Shown piece by piece: positions 62,675 through 64,000 of a stretch of DNA of 64,000 bases (position 1 is the stretch's first letter; the number at the start of each line of letters is the position of its first letter). The DNA lies in NCBI RefSeq assembly GCF_900187975.1, contig NZ_FZPC01000021.1, positions 1 through 64,000 on the forward strand. The letters are read 5' to 3'. The notes under the pieces were generated by a model. It searched no databases and was not told where the DNA came from. It saw nothing but the letters and a program-made list of their open reading frames with translations. Source of the stretch: Pseudomonas delhiensis. Its GTDB lineage: Bacteria; Pseudomonadota; Gammaproteobacteria; Pseudomonadales; Pseudomonadaceae. The position numbers were made by a program, and so were the translations under genes.

Positions 62675-62981
62675 GGGGGGCTGCTTTTCGTAGGAGCGAG
62701 CTTGCTCGCGAACCTGGCTCCTGGTGCTCAGCTGACCCTTGCAACCCTCTCCCCCCGCCCTCTCCCTGAAGGGAGAGGGAGCTATCCGTGCATACCGAAA
62801 CGACAGTGCTTGCCGGCAACTCCAGCATTGCCGGCGGGCATAGAAACCACCCCAGACACCGAACGGCCCCCTCTCCCTTCAGGGAGAGGGCTGGGGAGAG
62901 GGTGCTCTAAAGCCCAGCACCTGAAATCCCCAGCAAACACCATTCGCGAGCAAGCTCGCTCCTACGAAAAGCCAGCCTCCA
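62675..62981. other. Intergenic repeats between yheU and ynfA
   Basis: About 307 bases with no gene. A CGTAGGAGCGAGCTTGCTCG copy (62689-62714) and its inverted partner (62943-62966) bracket two CCCTCTCCCT/AGGGAGAGGG elements (about 62751-62782 and 62869-62902). Confidence 0.7.
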
Positions 62982-63311
62982 TCAAGGCGCCAGCTTCGGC
63001 CCCAGCAGCACCACGCTCGCCCCCACGATGCACAGCGCCACACCCAGCCAATCGCTCCACAGCGGCCGGCTCTTCTCCACATACGCCAGCCAGAACAGCG
63101 ACGCGGCCACGTAGATGCCGCCGTAGGCCGCGTAGGAGCGCCCGGCATAGGCCGCCTCGACGCGGGTCAGCAGCAGGGCGAAGCACAGCAGGCTGAACAA
63201 GCCGGGGATTATCCACAGGGGCGTGCGGTCCAGGCGCAGCCAAAGGTAGAAGGCGTAGCAGCCGGCGATCTCGCAGAAGGCGGCGAGGAGGAACCAGAGG
63301 TAGTTGAGCAT
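62982..63311 (-). CDS. YnfA/UPF0060-family small membrane protein
   Basis: A 109-residue protein with four predicted membrane helices, starting [22 protein letters not shown]. The segments [44 protein letters not shown] and [20 protein letters not shown] are typical of UPF0060, small transporters related in layout to the SMR family; the substrate is unknown. Read-through from the upstream gene in the same frame is not the real start. It follows the next gene by 17 bases, probably in one transcript. Confidence 0.9.
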   Translation of the reverse strand: MLNYLWFLLAAFCEIAGCYAFYLWLRLDRTPLWIIPGLFSLLCFALLLTRVEAAYAGRSYAAYGGIYVAASLFWLAYVEKSRPLWSDWLGVALCIVGASVVLLGPKLAP

Positions 63312-63328
63312 CTCGCTTTCCTTGGGGC

Positions 63329-63754
63329 TCAGCCGCGCAGGCCGCCCTCGCGTTCCCAGGCGCAGCGTACCCGCAGGTCGCCTTCCCGGGGGCTGTGGAA
63401 GCCGCGTTCGGATTCCCAGCGGAAGGTGTGGCAGCCGTTGAGTTCGGTTTCCAGGTGGACCACCGCGCTGGCCCAGTACAGGCGCTTGAGCAGCGCCTCG
63501 AACTGTTCCACCCACAGGTTCCATTCGTATTCGATGGCCGGGTAGCTGGCGCCGAAGTGGATCACCTGCGACTGGTACAGGCCGGCGCCTTCCTGCTCGC
63601 AGCGGCTGAACATCTCGCGGCCGAGGAACGGCCAGGCCTCGCCCACCGGCAGGCTGTCCAGCACCTTGCGGTTGGCCGCGCGGCGCAGGCGCCGCTCCAT
63701 GGAGTCGCCGGGCCAGTCGCGGATGCAACCATAGACGATGGATTCGGACTGCAA
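63329..63754 (-). CDS. Conserved Pseudomonas protein of unknown function
   Basis: A 141-residue soluble protein starting [22 protein letters not shown] and containing [51 protein letters not shown] (in parts) and [15 protein letters not shown]. It has no signal peptide or membrane segment and looks like a two-domain alpha-beta protein. It is encoded just upstream of ynfA in the same direction. I do not recognise a function. Confidence 0.72.
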   Translation of the reverse strand: MQSESIVYGCIRDWPGDSMERRLRRAANRKVLDSLPVGEAWPFLGREMFSRCEQEGAGLYQSQVIHFGASYPAIEYEWNLWVEQFEALLKRLYWASAVVHLETELNGCHTFRWESERGFHSPREGDLRVRCAWEREGGLRG

Positions 63755-63853
63755 GACGCTGAGACTCCCCTGTGGACGACGCTGCCTTCTAGCACAGGCG
63801 CCGGCGCCGGGAAAGCAGCAGGCGGCAATGTTGCGTGGCCGGCCCGGAAAAGC

Positions 63854-63882
63854 GAAAGCCCCGCGATGGAGGCGGGGCTTTC
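63854..63882 (-). terminator. Hairpin terminator near the right edge
   Basis: GAAAGCCCCGC (63854-63864) and GCGGGGCTTTC (63872-63882) pair perfectly over 11 bp. On the minus strand a CGCTTTTCC stretch follows. It probably ends a leftward gene whose coding part lies beyond 64000; a minus-strand frame stops with TGA at 63989-63991, but too little is visible to call it. Confidence 0.6.
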
Positions 63883-64000
63883 ACTGGGGTCCAACATACA
63901 TCGGCAGGCAGGCCGGTGAAGCAAAACTACGCTTTTGCACCGCCCTGGGCAAGCGCTGTTTTCGCTTGCACCGAAGCGGTGCGGAAACTCAGGCCAGGCT

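Overview
The window is chromosomal DNA from a high-GC Pseudomonas, close to the P. aeruginosa group. Three blocks keep the gene content and order I remember from P. aeruginosa PAO1: azoR to ppiA with an ABC exporter and, nearby, plcP/agt1/csaA (PA3218-PA3228 area); hldD to recQ (PA3337-PA3344 area) plus a two-component/RND/lapG/lapD block (PA1433-PA1438); and pap, mnmC and the NAGGN osmoprotectant operon (PA3455-PA3463 area). These assignments come from memory of the families and synteny, not from a search. Many intergenic gaps hold Pseudomonas-type REP palindromes and other short repeats. No rRNA, tRNA or CRISPR was seen.

Layout. 0.2-2 kb: two overlapping EamA permeases. 2.5-8 kb: azoreductase, LysR regulator, hydrolase, periplasmic cyclophilin and ABC exporter. 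8-8.9 kb: a RAYT transposase gene embedded in REPs, followed by a tandemly amplified REP-plus-spacer unit. 9-15.1 kb: small secreted protein, FemAB-like acetyltransferase, the phosphate-starvation lipid-remodelling pair agt1-plcP behind a four-repeat Pho box, AraC regulator, CsaA and a third EamA permease. 15.5-17.5 kb: a frameshifted lipoprotein-sized gene and a lower-GC DUF1493/STM2901-type cassette between imperfect direct repeats. 17.5-24.3 kb: a non-phosphorylative sugar-acid catabolic cluster (ketoglutarate semialdehyde dehydrogenase, AraD1-type FAH protein, MFS transporter, IlvD/Edd dehydratase, FadR-type regulator) with two FadR-like operators. 24.3-36 kb: hldD, Rdx protein, PlpD patatin autotransporter, FimV-like protein, MarR, DUF2804, HsbD-like diguanylate cyclase, RecQ.

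36.8-47.2 kb: UPF0149 and YbaN proteins, then a leftward operon of periplasmic adaptor, RND pump, response regulator and sensor kinase, divergent from lapG-lapD, the c-di-GMP switch that controls adhesin proteolysis. 47.2-52.4 kb: a lower-GC five-gene CoA-thioester catabolic cassette (crotonase, CaiB transferase, MFS, MaoC, divergent LysR). It is bracketed by a direct repeat of the lapD 3' end (46929-47108 and 52441-52620, 179 of 180 bases identical), so it is a recent insertion. 52.9-63.8 kb: polyphosphate:AMP phosphotransferase, MnmC, MarR, the three-gene NAGGN operon, YheU, YnfA and a conserved hypothetical gene.

Most unusual: the lapD-end duplication around the CoA cassette, the 102-bp REP amplification beside the RAYT, the repeat-bracketed DUF1493/STM2901 cassette with a tiny coupled upstream ORF, and the textbook Pho-box array in front of plcP-agt1.
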